48,681 nt of DNA, from assembly GCA_028685875.1 (NCBI GenBank), contig JAQUDD010000007.1, forward strand, positions 1 through 48,681, given 5' to 3'. The position numbers were made by a program, and so were the translations under genes. The stretch comes from Candidatus Absconditabacteria bacterium (GTDB lineage Bacteria; Patescibacteriota; Gracilibacteria; Absconditabacterales; Absconditicoccaceae). How positions within the stretch are numbered: the stretch's first letter is position 1; each line of letters starts with the position of its first letter. Below, piece after piece: positions 28,384 through 39,484 of this stretch. Under the pieces are notes generated by a model. It saw only the letters and a program-made list of their open reading frames with translations, did not search any database and was not told the DNA's origin.

Positions 28384-28878
28384 TTTTAAAAGTTCTAGGA
28401 TCAGATTGGTATCATAGCTGTGAGTATCTCCTTCTCCTTCCATAAATTCCCAATTTACTCTCTCTTTTAATTTTTGTTGGATATCTTCAAATTTTCCTGC
28501 AGGATCTCAGGGATTCTGCAATAATATGACGGGAAAATTGAGACTTCTTAATATTATCCCAAATTTTTCTACTAAATTTAAATTGATCCCGCAAAATATT
28601 ACTTGTTTTGGATGATTGCTAATTTTCCCAATACTCTTCAAAAATACTATTATTCCAATTGATTTACAAATTAAAGAGTAGTCTGTCTTAAGTTGTTTAA
28701 TATTTTCTATACAACGCTTTGTTTCTAATTCAAAATCTATGTTTTCTTTTTCGTCAATCCAATGTTGATAGGTTTGGATACTGCTAGGATATCAAAAATT
28801 TTCTTGAACTTTTTGGGCGAGTTCTTGAGACCAGGTATGGTTCTTTTTACTCATTCCTCAGAGAATATACTGTTGCAT
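28381..28878 (-). CDS. Small alpha/beta-hydrolase-like protein
   Basis: 165 aa from ATG 28878 to TAA 28381-28383, three TGA read as Gly. The N-terminus QQYILGGMSKKNHTWSQEL resembles the oxyanion strand and loop of the small RBBP9/YdeN-like hydrolases. SLICKSIGIIVFLKSI has a KSIG where these enzymes have the GxSxG-like nucleophile elbow. VILLQNPGDPAGKF gives a candidate acid, and DTHSYDT a candidate His. The assignment rests on these short motifs in the right order. It is 38 bp downstream of the next minus-strand gene, so probably an operon. Confidence 0.5.
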
Positions 28879-28915
28879 TTTATGTTTTGAAACTAAAGAC
28901 CTTTGATAGGTGTAT

Positions 28916-29344
28916 TTAGCAGGAGATTTCTTTCAATAGATTATCTAGGTAGTCTTTTATTTCTTTTCTTTTATAGCTTCGGATATAAGAAGGATGTTTT
29001 GTTTCGATGATTTTTCCTTTGTTAGTAAACTCTTGTTTCTTTATAAAATTACTTACTTCTTTCCCAAAAAGAATGATGTGCGTTGGTTGTTTTTCTTTAA
29101 TTATTTTTAGTAAAATTTTCCATCATTCAGCTTTTTCTTGTTTGTTGGGGTATCTTAGTTTCTTTGTGTCATCTAGGGGAACTCAGGGGTAGAGGTTATA
29201 CTTTAGAATCTTTTGTCCTTGGAGTCTTTCTTCAATCATGGTAATTATTTTTCCGCTATTTGAACTAGGACAAAATGCTGGAAGCATTTCTCAGTTTGTT
29301 CCATATTTATGAGAGAGTCCTACTAGAAAAATCATTTTTTTCAT
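28916..29344 (-). CDS. Uracil-DNA-glycosylase-superfamily-like protein
   Basis: 142 aa from ATG 29344 to TAA 28916-28918, three TGA read as Gly. LVGLSHKYGTNGEMLPAFCP at the N-terminus and the late KHPSYIRSYKR (HPS motif) follow the layout of UDG-like domains, with THIILFGKEVSNFI as the central strand. The catalytic acid typical of true UDGs is not obvious, so activity is uncertain. It may belong to one of the UDG-like families without proven glycosylase activity. Probably cotranscribed with the hydrolase-like gene downstream. Confidence 0.45.
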
Positions 29345-29447
29345 ATTTGTTGTTTACGTAAATATCTTATAAAAACAATTGCTTCTCACTCTTGAAAAAA
29401 TCTTATCAAAACTTATTCTTATCTGTGATTTATTATCTCTCTTTTTG

Positions 29448-30785
29448 ATGCAACAACCACTAGCATTCTACCTTCGTCCGACAACTCTTGATCAAATGGT
29501 CGGACAGGATTCTATTCGCCAAACCATTGCTTCTTTTCTTGAAAAGGGACAGGTCCCTTCCCTTATTTTTCGAGGCGGTCCGTGATGTGGAAAGACCACC
29601 TTGGCAACCATACTTTCTCATGAATTACAGGCAGATTTTTTTGAACTTTCTGGAGTGAAGAGTAAAAAAGAAGATCTGAATCAGATCCTAGAGCATGCGA
29701 GCAAAAATCAGGCGTATGGGAAAAAGACGATCCTGTTTCTCGATGAAATTCATCGCTGGAATAAGGCGCAACAGGATGCTTTGCTTCCTTTTGTGGAGAG
29801 CGGGATGATTACGTTGATTGGTGCTACGACCGAAAATCCGAGCTTTACGATCAATAATGCTTTGCTTTCTCGTGCAAAGGTGCTGGTGTTTGAACCGCTT
29901 AAGGAAAGTGATATTGTACAGTTTTTTGAGCAAAATAGAGAGAGAATCCAGACTTTTTTTGTTGATGTGAAACCCCTCCGTCCTGCGGACACCTCCCCTG
30001 ACAGGGAGGAAAAAAACAGTTCAGAACTTTCTTCGTCAAAAGTTTCTGCTGAGGAAATTCCGTCTTCTCCCTCTTCGTCCGAATCCCCTCTTCCCCCCTT
30101 TCTGAGAGGGGGTAGCGAGATATTTGAGCAGATTGCGAATTTAGCGAATGGAGATCTGAGAAATGCCTGTAATATTTTGGAATCAGCGATGATGCTTTCG
30201 CCTGATGGGAACTTGTCTGCTGAGATTATTGTGCAGGCCTTTGGAAAGCCGACGTATTATGATCGTGATGGCGAAGAGCATTACAATATTATCTCTGCAG
30301 TGCATAAATCGCTCCGTGATAGCGATGCCCATGCTGCTTGTTATTGGATTCAAAGGATGCTCGTGGGAGGAGAAGATCCGCGTTATATTGTGCGTCGTAT
30401 GTTGCGTTTTGCGAGTGAAGATATCGGTCCTGCGGATAATAACGCCTTGCTCTTGGCTAATCAGGTCTATGATGCGGTGCATAAGATTGGGATGCCAGAG
30501 TGTAGGGTGTTTATTTTTCAGCTTGCACTGTATCTGGCTAAAGCACCAAAGAATAATGTCTGTGAAAAGATTGATCATGCAACGATGAAGGATGTAGAGC
30601 AGTATGGAAATCTGCCTGTGCCGATGGTGATTCGTAACGCACCGACTAAGATGATGAAGGAGTTAGGATATGGCGATGGCTATAAATATGCTCATGATCA
30701 TGAGGAACATCGTAAATCTGATGGGACGATAGCAGTAGATAACCAGCATTTCCCGGATGAATTGACAGGGAGGAAGTATTTTTAG
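29448..30785 (+). CDS. rarA: Replication-associated recombination ATPase RarA/MgsA with repeat-derived insert
   Basis: 445 aa AAA+ ATPase acting at stalled forks. The start is [20 protein letters not shown]. Walker A is GGPGCGKTT, whose G46 is TGA (29583-29585). Walker B is [20 protein letters not shown], sensor 1 is [14 protein letters not shown]. The C-terminal part has the tetramerisation region ([19 protein letters not shown]). Residues about 176-224 are a Pro/Ser/Glu-rich insert translated from dispersed repeats (29973-30118), placed where the family has a short loop before [18 protein letters not shown]. Function is probably kept. Confidence 0.95.
29973..30118. repeat. Repeat-derived insertion inside rarA
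   Basis: Begins CCCCTCCGTCCTGCGGACAC and CTCCCCTGACAGGGAGG (hairpins TCCtgcGGA and CTCCCctgacaGGGAG). It ends with a second inverted pair CCCCC..GGGGG (about 30093-30112). The first part is the same family as 14021 and 15892. The whole is in frame and encodes a low-complexity Ser/Pro/Glu stretch. Confidence 0.75.
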
Positions 30786-30808
30786 AAAAAAGGGCCTTTC
30801 AGCCCTTT
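30786..30808 (-). terminator. Terminator of the 158-aa protein gene
   Basis: On the minus strand: AAAGGGC, tgaaag loop, GCCCTTT, then TTTTCT. It sits between the convergent rarA and 30833 genes. Confidence 0.7.
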
Positions 30809-30832
30809 GAACATAAGTTGTTATAAAGATTC

Positions 30833-31309
30833 TTATAAAGATCTTGCGCACTTAAAAAACTTTTTGAGTTCCTTTAAGTTTTCTGAAGATTTGATCTTCA
30901 AAATATTTTCTACTCTTTTGATAATAAGTTCTTTGTCAAAGAGTGGGATAAAATTTCCCTTCATATCCTCTCCATGGTCATAAATTTCCCAAGATACATT
31001 TTCTTTGTAGGGAATCCGAGTAAAATGCATATCCCTATCATAAGGGTAGTCAATGACGATGATTTCTCCTTTGAAAAAGATATAAGGGATTGTCATATTC
31101 TCTGTATAATACCTTGCTGTGGAGATACACTCCCAAGCATAGATATGTATCCATCCTTTTTCAGGACGTTTGAGCTTTCTAAGCAAAGCATCTTCGTTTT
31201 CTCGGATGATTGCAGAGAGTTCATTAATTACTTTTTCATTAGCATTCTCAATGGGATCATTGATATATACATCATATATCTCCCAAAATCTTTTTTCATT
31301 CCATCCCAT
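30833..31309 (-). CDS. Hypothetical soluble protein
   Basis: 158 aa, no TGA codons. Mixed charge, helical N-terminus (MGWNEKRFWEIYDVYINDP), then possible beta strands (WIHIYAWECISTARYYTENM, YIFFKGEIIVIDYPYDRD). No membrane segment. It has a fair promoter and terminator of its own. I do not recognise it. Confidence 0.75.
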   Translation of the reverse strand: MGWNEKRFWEIYDVYINDPIENANEKVINELSAIIRENEDALLRKLKRPEKGWIHIYAWECISTARYYTENMTIPYIFFKGEIIVIDYPYDRDMHFTRIPYKENVSWEIYDHGEDMKGNFIPLFDKELIIKRVENILKIKSSENLKELKKFFKCARSL

Positions 31310-31350
31310 AGTGTTTAATTTTATTGTTGTTTGACTTTTATATGAGCTAT

Positions 31351-31378
31351 GTAATACATATTAATACAAAAAAGTCAA
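31351..31378 (-). promoter_or_regulatory. Promoter of the 158-aa protein gene
   Basis: On the minus strand: TTGACT (31378-31373), a 16-bp spacer and TATTAC (31356-31351). The 350-bp gap 31310-31659 holds this promoter, the divergent promoter at 31595 and otherwise A/T-rich sequence with no gene that I accept. Confidence 0.55.
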
Positions 31379-31594
31379 GTTTAAATTGTGTAGATTCTAT
31401 TTTAAATTCGCGCACAAGAGATAGAGACCTTGAAAAAGAGAGGGATATATACAGAATTTTTTTGGCTTTGTCTCTTCCATATCCTATTTTATAGGTATTC
31501 ACTAGGATGTTACTTATATTAAAGGAGCGAAGGTTCCCATGGTAGATTGCATCATTTTTTGTTTATGAAATCTCTCTTATTCTTCTCTAAATAC

Positions 31595-31622
31595 TTGCAA
31601 TTATCTGTAAAATATATATACT
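31595..31622 (+). promoter_or_regulatory. Promoter of the TraG/VirD4-like gene
   Basis: TTGCAA (31595-31600), a 16-bp spacer and TATACT (31617-31622), 37 bp before the ATG at 31660. Confidence 0.6.
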
Positions 31623-31659
31623 ATGTCTATGCATTTAGCAACAAAAATAGAAAGTCCTA

Positions 31660-34569
31660 ATGCCGAAGAAAAAACCACAAAAAAAAGCAAGTTCAGTGTA
31701 CTTACAGATCAAGCCATTTAAAGATAATGAAATGTCGGTTACACACTGGGAAAAGGTTATTGAGAATTTAATCTCTCTCAAGACGAAAGTGATTTCTTTT
31801 GCTGTAAGTGGAAATGTGCATGGGATTAAATTTTATGTGAAGTTGCCCTCAGGATTCAAAAATTATTTTTCTAATACTTTCTACAGTAATTATCCCACCT
31901 CTGATCTCATAGAAGTTGCTCCACCAAAACTTTCTAAAAGTAATAGAAAATGGATCAAACTTGAAAAAGATGTATCTTATAAGTCGAAAGATTTTTTCAA
32001 TAAAGATGGAAGCTATCTCGATCCGATGAATGATGTTCTTTCTTTATTTCAACATATTGATAAAAACTCTAGGTTGGATCTTTTCTTTGATTATACTTTT
32101 AGTCTTGAAGAATCTTCATACAAGCAGGCATGGAATTTGTTTGCAAAGTTTGTGAAATGGGCTTGGGCAACAAATGACAAAAAAGCTGATAATAAAGAAG
32201 AAGAAAAAAAAGATGAAAAGAAAAAACAGATTTATTTTGCTCTTTCTTATGCGGTTATTTCAGAAGATGAGTATACTAAAGACTACATAGAGACTAATCT
32301 CCCTTCAATTTTTGCTCCTTTTATTTCCAATGGTAAATATAAAACAAGAACCAAAGTGGAGTGGATGCATTCAGCTTTTTCGGAGATTATTAACTTCTTT
32401 CATATTCCCACTAAAGCTAATTTCGTGAAGGGATTAGAATATACCCTATATAGAAAACTTCCCTATCCAACCAATATCCCTAATGTAGAGACCTTTCCAG
32501 AACTCAGTAAATTAACGGTGCTTGGAGATACAGATTATAGGGGAGATAATATAAGATTTGGGATTAAGGAAGAAGATAAATTTAGGCATGTTTACATTGT
32601 GGGAAAGACCGGTACGGGAAAGTCGACCTTTGTGTCGAATATGATTATCTCTGATATGCAAGCAGGAAATGGTATTTGCCTTTTGGATCCTCATGGCGAG
32701 TTGGTAGATACGATTATTGAGTCGGTTCCGTCTCATAGAATTAATGATGTGATCTTATTTGATGTTTCTGATACGGAATATCCGATTGGATTTAATTTGC
32801 TTCAGGCAGGGAATGAAGATGAGAAAAATAGGATTGCTTCTGGAGTAGTTGCAACTTTTCAGAAACTCTTTGATAATAGTTGGGGACCAAGATTAGAATA
32901 TATTCTGAGAAATGTAGTGCTTTCGATTATTGACTATCCGAATGCGACCTTGATGCATATTCTGAGAGTTTTGACAGATAAAGATTTTAGGCAAGAAGTG
33001 ATTTCCCATGTAAAAGATAGTGTTCTCCTCAAATTTTGGAATGATGAATTTAATAAATGGCAGGACAGACAGAGAGAGGAGGCGATTGCTCCGATAACTA
33101 ATAAGGTAGGACAATTTCTTTCTTCACAATTGGTGAGAAATATTTTTGGACAACCAAGAACTAGGCTTAATATGAGAAAAGCGATGGATGAGGGAAAAAT
33201 TATCTTGGTAAATCTTTCTAAGGGAAAAATTGGAGAAGATAATGCAAACATGATTGGTTCCCTTCTGGTAACGAAGATTCAGATTGATGCGATGTCGAGA
33301 GCAGATATTGCAGCACATTTTCGTAAGCCTTTCTACCTCTATATTGATGAGTTTCAGAATTTTGCAAGTAAATCGTTTGTGACGATTCTTTCAGAAGCAA
33401 GGAAATATAAACTTTCTATGATTTTGGCAAATCAATATACTTCTCAGTTAGATGTAGATATTAAGAATGCGATTTTTGGAAATGTAGGAAGCATCGTTTC
33501 TTTCACCCTTGGATATGATGATGCTGCGATTATGACTTCGCAGTTCAAGGAAATGGTAGGAACGAATGATTTGATTTCTCTCCCTAAATATACGACGTAT
33601 ACGAGGTTGATGATTGATGGAATTTCTTCGGATCCTTTTAGCATGAAAACTTTGGCTCCTTATGCACCAGAAGGTGGAGTAGAATATATTGAAAAGATTA
33701 GAAGACAATCAAGGCAAAGATATGCAATGGAAAGAAATCAGCTTGAAAGTCTCCTTTCTGCTCGAGGGAAAAAGACTTTTTCTGCCCACGAGAAGATTGC
33801 AGAGAAATCAAAACTTGAAGGACTTTGACTTACAGAGTCTGAAGCTGAGGTGCTCGGTGATTTTACGGTGCAGCAACATCTTCATCGTTTCTCGATGTTT
33901 ACTTTGGGAGAAGAGGAGGCAGATGCGATGGTTATGGATATAGATACTCAAAATATTAAATATATTCGGTATACAAAGCCTGAGAGTTTGTCTCTTGATC
34001 AACTCCAATATAAAAGAGGTGATGTGGTTCAAGTTCATGATGATAAAAATCTGACTTTTAGGGTTGATACGTATACAATCCCAGGAGAAACTGATTCGGC
34101 CGAGGCTATTTCTGTTTGGGTTGGGTCTAAAGATGCTGTTTTACAGCAGCTTGGGGAAATGCATACTCTTTCAGACCTTCCACTAGGAGTAAAGTCTCCA
34201 CTTATCTTTGTTGTGAATGCAGAAAAATTGGCTTCCGGTAAGTCAGTACAAGCATTATCTTCTTCAACTCCTTCTTCATCTGCAAAGAAAAATTCTTCTC
34301 CTGTTTCGATGGAGAAAGGACAGGCATTTACGGTTAATGATATTACGTTATGAGAAAGCTATGATGGTTATGTAAAACTGATTTATAATTATGGAATTTT
34401 TGTGACAGTGAAGGGTGTAGAGGGGTTGCTTCATAAAAATCGAATTGCCTCTGTGGGAGAAGGAGTTGACTGGAAAAAGTATTATAATCCTGGAGATAAA
34501 ATTAAGGTTACAGCGAAGGAATTTAAGGATATTGATGGAGAAAAAAGAGTAGTTTGGAGCCAGATTTAA
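31660..34569 (+). CDS. VirD4/TraG-like (DUF87/HerA-like) ATPase with C-terminal S1 domain
   Basis: 969 aa. The N-terminal part of about 290 residues is unrecognised, with a Lys/Glu-rich spacer (DKKADNKEEEKKDEKKKQI). Walker A is GKTGTGKST (315-323), followed by ICLLDPHGELVDTI, then Walker B FYLYIDEFQNF (D563, E564) and the coupling-protein motif ILSEARKYKLSMILANQYTS. This matches type IV coupling ATPases that move DNA or protein. TGA 33826 and 34351 are Gly723 and Gly898. Residues about 893-969 form an S1 RNA-binding fold (GYVKLIYNYGIFVTVKGVEG, LLHKNRI). A Ser/Pro linker precedes it. Monocistronic with promoter and terminator. DNA or RNA handling at the membrane is inference. Confidence 0.88.
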
Positions 34570-34587
34570 ATAATTCTTTTAGAAAGA

Positions 34588-34610
34588 AACTCGTTTAACG
34601 AGTTTTTTTG
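34588..34610 (+). terminator. Terminator of the TraG/VirD4-like gene
   Basis: AACTCG (34588-34593), loop TTTAA, CGAGTT (34599-34604), then a T run. Confidence 0.8.
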
Positions 34611-34629
34611 ATTGTTGTTTATTTGTTTG

Positions 34630-35220
34630 TTATTGTTTCCCAATGATGTGATCAATAATTCCGTATTTTAATGCTTCTTCTGTATCCATCCAATTATTCC
34701 TTTCCATGTCTGCTTCAGCTTGTTTGTAAGTCTTCCCCGTATTATCAGCCATAAGTTGAGTGAGAACCTTTTTTACTTTTAGCATTTCTTCTGCTTCAAT
34801 TTGGATATCTGTTGCTTGTCCGCTAATTCCTCCTCCTGAGATTAAAGGTTGATGAATCATGATCTTGCTGTTTGGGAGTGCAAATCTCTTTCCTTTAGTT
34901 CCTCCAGAAAGAAGCATTGCTCCAAAGGAAGCGGCTAATCCTACGCATATAGTCTGAATATCGCATTTTACATATTGCATGGTATCATAGAGTGCGAGTC
35001 CACTATACACTTCTCCGCCAGGAGAGTTGATATACATAATGATGTCTTTTTTTGGATCTTGTTTTTCCAGAAAAAGCATTTGTGCAATAATTGAGTTTAC
35101 GAGGTGGGATCAGATAGCATCTCCTACAAAAATAATTCTATCTTCGAGAAGTCTGGAGTAGATGTCATATACCCTTTCTCCATTCTTAGTTTTTTCAATA
35201 ACGGTAGGTATTAGTACCAT
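34630..35220 (-). CDS. clpP: ATP-dependent Clp protease proteolytic subunit
   Basis: 196 aa serine peptidase forming the 14-mer chamber used by Clp ATPases. Ser98 in GLAASFGAM (family AASMGA) and His123 in KIMIHQPL are in the canonical places, and the catalytic Asp should lie near 172. The N-terminus is [20 protein letters not shown], and TGA is Gly in [17 protein letters not shown], giving the normal full length. Promoter at 35272-35299. The ATPase partner is not in the window. Confidence 0.95.
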
Positions 35221-35271
35221 GGGATATAATTAAGTAAGAAATAAAGTTAAAAAAAGCTGTTTACATTTCTG

Positions 35272-35299
35272 TGTATATCGTTTGTATAGCATATTTCAA
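35272..35299 (-). promoter_or_regulatory. clpP promoter
   Basis: On the minus strand: TTGAAA (35299-35294), a 16-bp spacer and TATACA (35277-35272). Located in the divergent region between clpP and the PG-binding protein gene. Confidence 0.55.
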
Positions 35300-35376
35300 C
35301 TTGAAATTATGCTGTAAAATCCTAAGTTTCCTATATATGGATGTGTAATTTCTTTTACTTTCTTAGTAATTCTCCA

Positions 35377-36867
35377 ATGAAAAGTTCTTTCTTGATTAAA
35401 TTTCTTAGTGTGTTTTCGGCTTTTTCTTTGCTTTTTAGTTCTACTTTAGCTTCTACACTTAGTGTCGGAACTACTTCAACAACTACTAGTACAACACTTT
35501 CTAAGGATGCTACTGAACTTCAAGCGGACCTAGATGCTAAGAAGGATCAGCTGATTACTTATCTGGACAAGAAATTAGTTGTTATTCAGAGTTTTTATGA
35601 TGATAGGGCAAAGGGTTTGGTAGATACTGCTCTTTTTAAGGCAGTTCAATGTTTGGGTTTTATCTCTTCTCTTAGTCTTCCTACTGATGTTTCCTCTCTA
35701 GAAAAGGAATATACTACTGCTATATTGGAAGAATATGTGGATATCTCAGCGGATATTAAGAGATTTTCTGTGGGACTTATTAGTGATAGTAAGGATGTTA
35801 AGACAGATATCTCCTCGTTTAATGCAGATTTTTCTCAAAAACTCTCTCTTTTAGATGAGGACTATCAGGCTAATTATTACAAGGTAAAATCTGATTTTGA
35901 TACTTATTATTCTCAAAATGAAGCATTGGTAGATTCATTGGCAGCAAAGATACAGATGTTGGATGTTATTGATACACAATTTACGAAACTCATGGATCTT
36001 TCTGATTCTTTGTATGTTTCCTTGGAAAAAAGGACTTCTGTGTGGTCTTCTGTTGAATCTCTAAAAGATACGACAGCAAATCTTCTGAAGAGTGATTTGG
36101 ACGATGCGATTAGTAGATATCAATCTCTTAATCCAGAAGTAAGTTTTGAACTTATGCTTGCAAAGAGAGATCTTTTGGTAGAGGAGTTTTCTGATGAAGC
36201 TACGGCATTTCTTCATATTATTTTCGAGAAAGACTTTAGTTATAAAGATTATCTTGCTGTTAAAAAAGAAGCTACAATATTTTTAGATCAGTTTATTTCT
36301 TCCAATTGATATCAGTGTGGTACCATTATTTCTTCTTCGGTTAATTGGGAGAGATCCTATTCTTCATTAAAAACTTCTTTGGACACCCTGATTAAGGGAC
36401 TAGAATTAGCAATTGATAGGGTAGACTTATGGAATGAGACTCAGATTAAGGGAATTGATTCAGCTTTGTTAGCTGCTTTTAAAAATTATTATACTACAGA
36501 TTTTGCTAAGAAGAAATCAGTCTTTTCTACCTATGTGATGCAATTAATAAGTGAGGCTTATTATCAAAATCAGACGCAAGTGGAGGTTCCAGTAACTCCA
36601 GAGATTTCTTGGGCGCCTTATACTTTCACAAGAACGTATACTAGAGGGACTTATGCCTTGGAATTGACCTATCTTCAGCAGTTTTTGACGGCTCAGGGGC
36701 TTTATACAGGACCAATTAATGGATTGTATGATGCATTGACTATTCAGGCAGTCTTAGATTTCCAACTTCAAGAGGGAATTTTGACAGGAAAAGAATCTAA
36801 TAAATCTGCTTATGGTTGGATGGGACCGGCTACAAGAGCAAAGATTAATGAAAAAATGAATCCTTAA
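35377..36867 (+). CDS. Secreted coiled-coil protein with a peptidoglycan-binding domain
   Basis: 496 aa. The signal peptide is about MKSSFLIKFLSVFSAFSLLF (residues 1-25). Long helical, probably coiled-coil regions cover about 40-390. The C-terminal PG_binding_1 domain (about 425-494) shows LTYLQQFLTAQGLYTGPING, AVLDFQLQEGI and MGPATRAKIN. TGA 36307 is Gly. It is the first gene of the pilus stretch, 15 bp before the prepilin gene. Inferred role: wall-attached structural protein, perhaps helping to anchor or pass the pilus through peptidoglycan. Confidence 0.85.
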
Positions 36868-36882
36868 TTCCTTCTTGTTTCT

Positions 36883-38043
36883 ATGAAAAAGAAAAAAGCA
36901 TTTACTGTAGTAGAATTAGTTTTTGTAATTCTTATTCTCTCTTTGATTCTTCCTTTGATTTTTGGGGTCTATACCAAGATGCATACTTTTAAGGTTGAGA
37001 TAGATATTAAGCAGCAATTGATTCAACAGGGCTATGATATTGTTGAGAGAATAAATGTTTTAATGGAGGATTATACCATAGATTATGAGGAGTATTTTAA
37101 TAGAAAGATGGTAGGGTGTTCTCTTTGAGGAGGACAATGAGATAGTTTTACATGGACCACTTCCTCTTCTGGCCATTGTGATCTTTTTACTCACTATGGA
37201 AACGCAAATTCTATAAAGAACATTCTTGGGGATAGAGATAGAGAACATCATTATTATTATTGTAGTTCTTCCGCGATTTCTTATTCTCCAATGGTTCTTA
37301 GCCTTTCTGATTGTATAAACCCCTCCATTAGATCTCCCTATTATCAGTCTTTTGGACAATATGCAAAGCTTTTCTATGATGTGAAAGATGATACTGATAC
37401 TGACTTATCTTTGGTAGGAGATTCTGATGATGAAGATATGGGCGAAGGTCCTATAGCTATTGCGGATGCTACTGGAGTGCAAGAACTTTATCTTATTTCT
37501 CAGGATGGGACTAGTAGACTTTTTTTGAGAAGGAAATTATTAGAACAACTAGATATCAATGGTTGATGAATCTGAACTGGGGAATCTCTTTATGCAATAC
37601 AAATGTTGAGGCTTAGATGATTTGATGCAGGAAGATTGCATAGTTTTGATGAAACAGATTCTACAAGAAATCCTGGACTTTACGATGGACAAATAGATAC
37701 TTGGGCCTGTGATTATTCTCAAGGCTTTGTGGGAAAGGGTTCTGGTATTGGTACTGCTTATGCTGGTTATAAACTTCCTCAGGATGTAGATGATTGTTGG
37801 GTTGATTTGTATCAGTGAAGTGTAAGTACAGATGCTTGGAATATCACTCTTTATCCTCATGAAGATCCTTCCCTTTCTCGAAAGAAGGAAGAAATACAGA
37901 TTAACCCCTATATTCAGTTATTCTTTTTGAATAGAATCTATTTACCAAGTCGAAAAGAAAAATTAAATTCTTCTCTGTTCTTTAATGAGTATAAAATTAC
38001 TCTTCAAACTCTTTTTAATACGAAGAATTTTTATACCCGTTAA
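36883..38043 (+). CDS. Type IV prepilin-like protein with a large C-terminal domain
   Basis: 386 aa. The class III signal KKKKA/FTVVELVFVI is followed by a hydrophobic helix (VFVILILSLILPLIFGVY). Glu at mature position 5 is present, while the usual Gly at -1 is Ala. The rest is a large Asp/Ser/Tyr-rich domain with several Cys, unlike a small major pilin, so it may be a minor pilin or tip protein. Many TGA are Gly (for example near 37126, 37138, 37563). Start 36883, 15 bp after the PG-binding protein. Confidence 0.8.
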
Positions 38044-38088
38044 GGTATTGTTTTATCATCCTTTTTCCCTAAAAAAAACCCCGTTTTT

Positions 38089-38116
38089 TTGCTTTTTTTT
38101 AATTTTCTAGTATACT
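38089..38116 (+). promoter_or_regulatory. Promoter of pilB-pilC
   Basis: TTGCTT (38089-38094), a 16-bp spacer and TATACT (38111-38116), 31 bp before ATG 38148. A short C-rich/T-run stretch upstream may be a weak terminator of the prepilin gene. Confidence 0.6.
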
Positions 38117-38147
38117 ATAGAGGATACTGTTTATTCTATCTATCGGT

Positions 38148-39467
38148 ATGGAAACGCAAAACTTTAGAGATTTACTAAGCAAGGCGATATTACAATCAGA
38201 TATTGTAAGAATTTTTGATTATCTTTTGACGATTGGAGTGGAGGAAGGCGCATCAGATATCCATATTGAGCCCTTTGAGAATTACTGTAGAATCAGAATT
38301 AGGGTTGATGGGGTGCTTCATGAACTTGTGCAATATCCTAAATCTTTTCACGATAGTATTATTTCTAAATTTAAAATTGAATCCGGTCAAATGAGGCCTG
38401 ATGAGAAGAGACTTCCTCAGGATGCGAGAGTTTCCGCTATTACGCAAACTAATAAAGAAATAGATCTTCGTGCTAATACTTTACCGACGGTTTGGGGAGA
38501 AAAATTGGTAATGCGTATTGTTGATAAGTCTAAGGAAATTCCAGATCTTAAATATTTGGGTCTTGATGGCTCTAATGGACGTATTATTGAAAAGAATCTC
38601 CAGTATCCGAACGGGATTATTCTCAATACTGGTCCTACAGGTTCTGGTAAAACAACTACTCTTTATTCTTGTTTGTCAGATATTAATAAGCCAGAGGTAA
38701 ATATTACTACGTTTGAAGATCCAGTGGAAAATAAAATGATGGGTCTTAATCAGGCACAGGTGAGGTCTGATATTGGTTTTACTTTTCTTTCTGGATTGAG
38801 ATCTGCATTGAGACAGGATCCAGATATTATTATGGTGGGGGAGATCCGTGATAGAGAGACTTTGGAAATGGCTATGGAGTCTGCTATGACGGGTCATTTG
38901 GTATTTTCTACTATCCATACTAACTCCGCAGTAGAAACAGTTACAAGAGTTCTTAATATGGGTGCTCAGCCTTTTATGCTTGCTGGTACTTTTAATCTTG
39001 TTATTGCCCAGAGGCTTGGGAGAAAGATTTGCCCTCATTGTGCGATAAAGGTTTCTGTAAAAGATGATATTAAATATCTTAATGCAAAACAGGCATTTCG
39101 TAGTTTTGATAAAGAACTCTTAAAAAGAGAAATTTTATTAAGGGGTATTTCTCAGGAGGAGTGGAATGATTTCTTTGTTGATGGATATGTTTCTCAAGGA
39201 ACGGGGAAGGATCCTAAAACAGGAGAGGTTTGTCCGGTATGTAAAGGAGTTTGATATAAAGGTAGGGTTGGTATCTATGAAATGATGGACTACACGGATC
39301 AAATTAGAATGATGTTACTTGATGGAAAGTCAGCTTTTGAGGTTGGTAAATATGCTTTATCTCAAGGAATGATTGATCTAGAAAGAGATGGTCTTTTTAA
39401 GACGATTCAAGGAAAGTTAGATCTTCATGAAGTATATAGATTTGTGAAAATTCAGGATATTGTTTAG
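38148..39467 (+). CDS. pilB: Type IV pilus assembly ATPase PilB/GspE
   Basis: 439 aa. It lacks the usual N-terminal T2SSE_N domain and starts close to the ASDIHIEPFENYCRIRIRVD region. Walker A is GPTGSGKTTT (from residue 162), the Asp box reads TTFEDPVE, Walker B is QDPDIIMVGEIRDRETLEMA and the His box TGHLVFSTIHTNSA. The zinc-finger pairs CPHC (295-298) and CPVC (362-365) mark extension ATPases rather than PilT. TGA 39252 is Gly in CKGVGYKGRVGIYEM. Drives pilus polymerisation with PilC encoded next. Confidence 0.95.
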
Positions 39468-39484
39468 CTTTTTTCTTTATTATT

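Noticed and set aside
30205-30588. Long plus-strand and minus-strand frames inside rarA
   Set aside because: Both overlap the conserved C-terminal half of RarA in other frames.
31565-31660. 31-codon ORF (MKSLLFFSKYLQL..) whose stop overlaps the ATG of the TraG/VirD4-like gene
   Set aside because: The likely promoter TTGCAA-TATACT lies inside it, so it would not be on the transcript. Left as unlikely.
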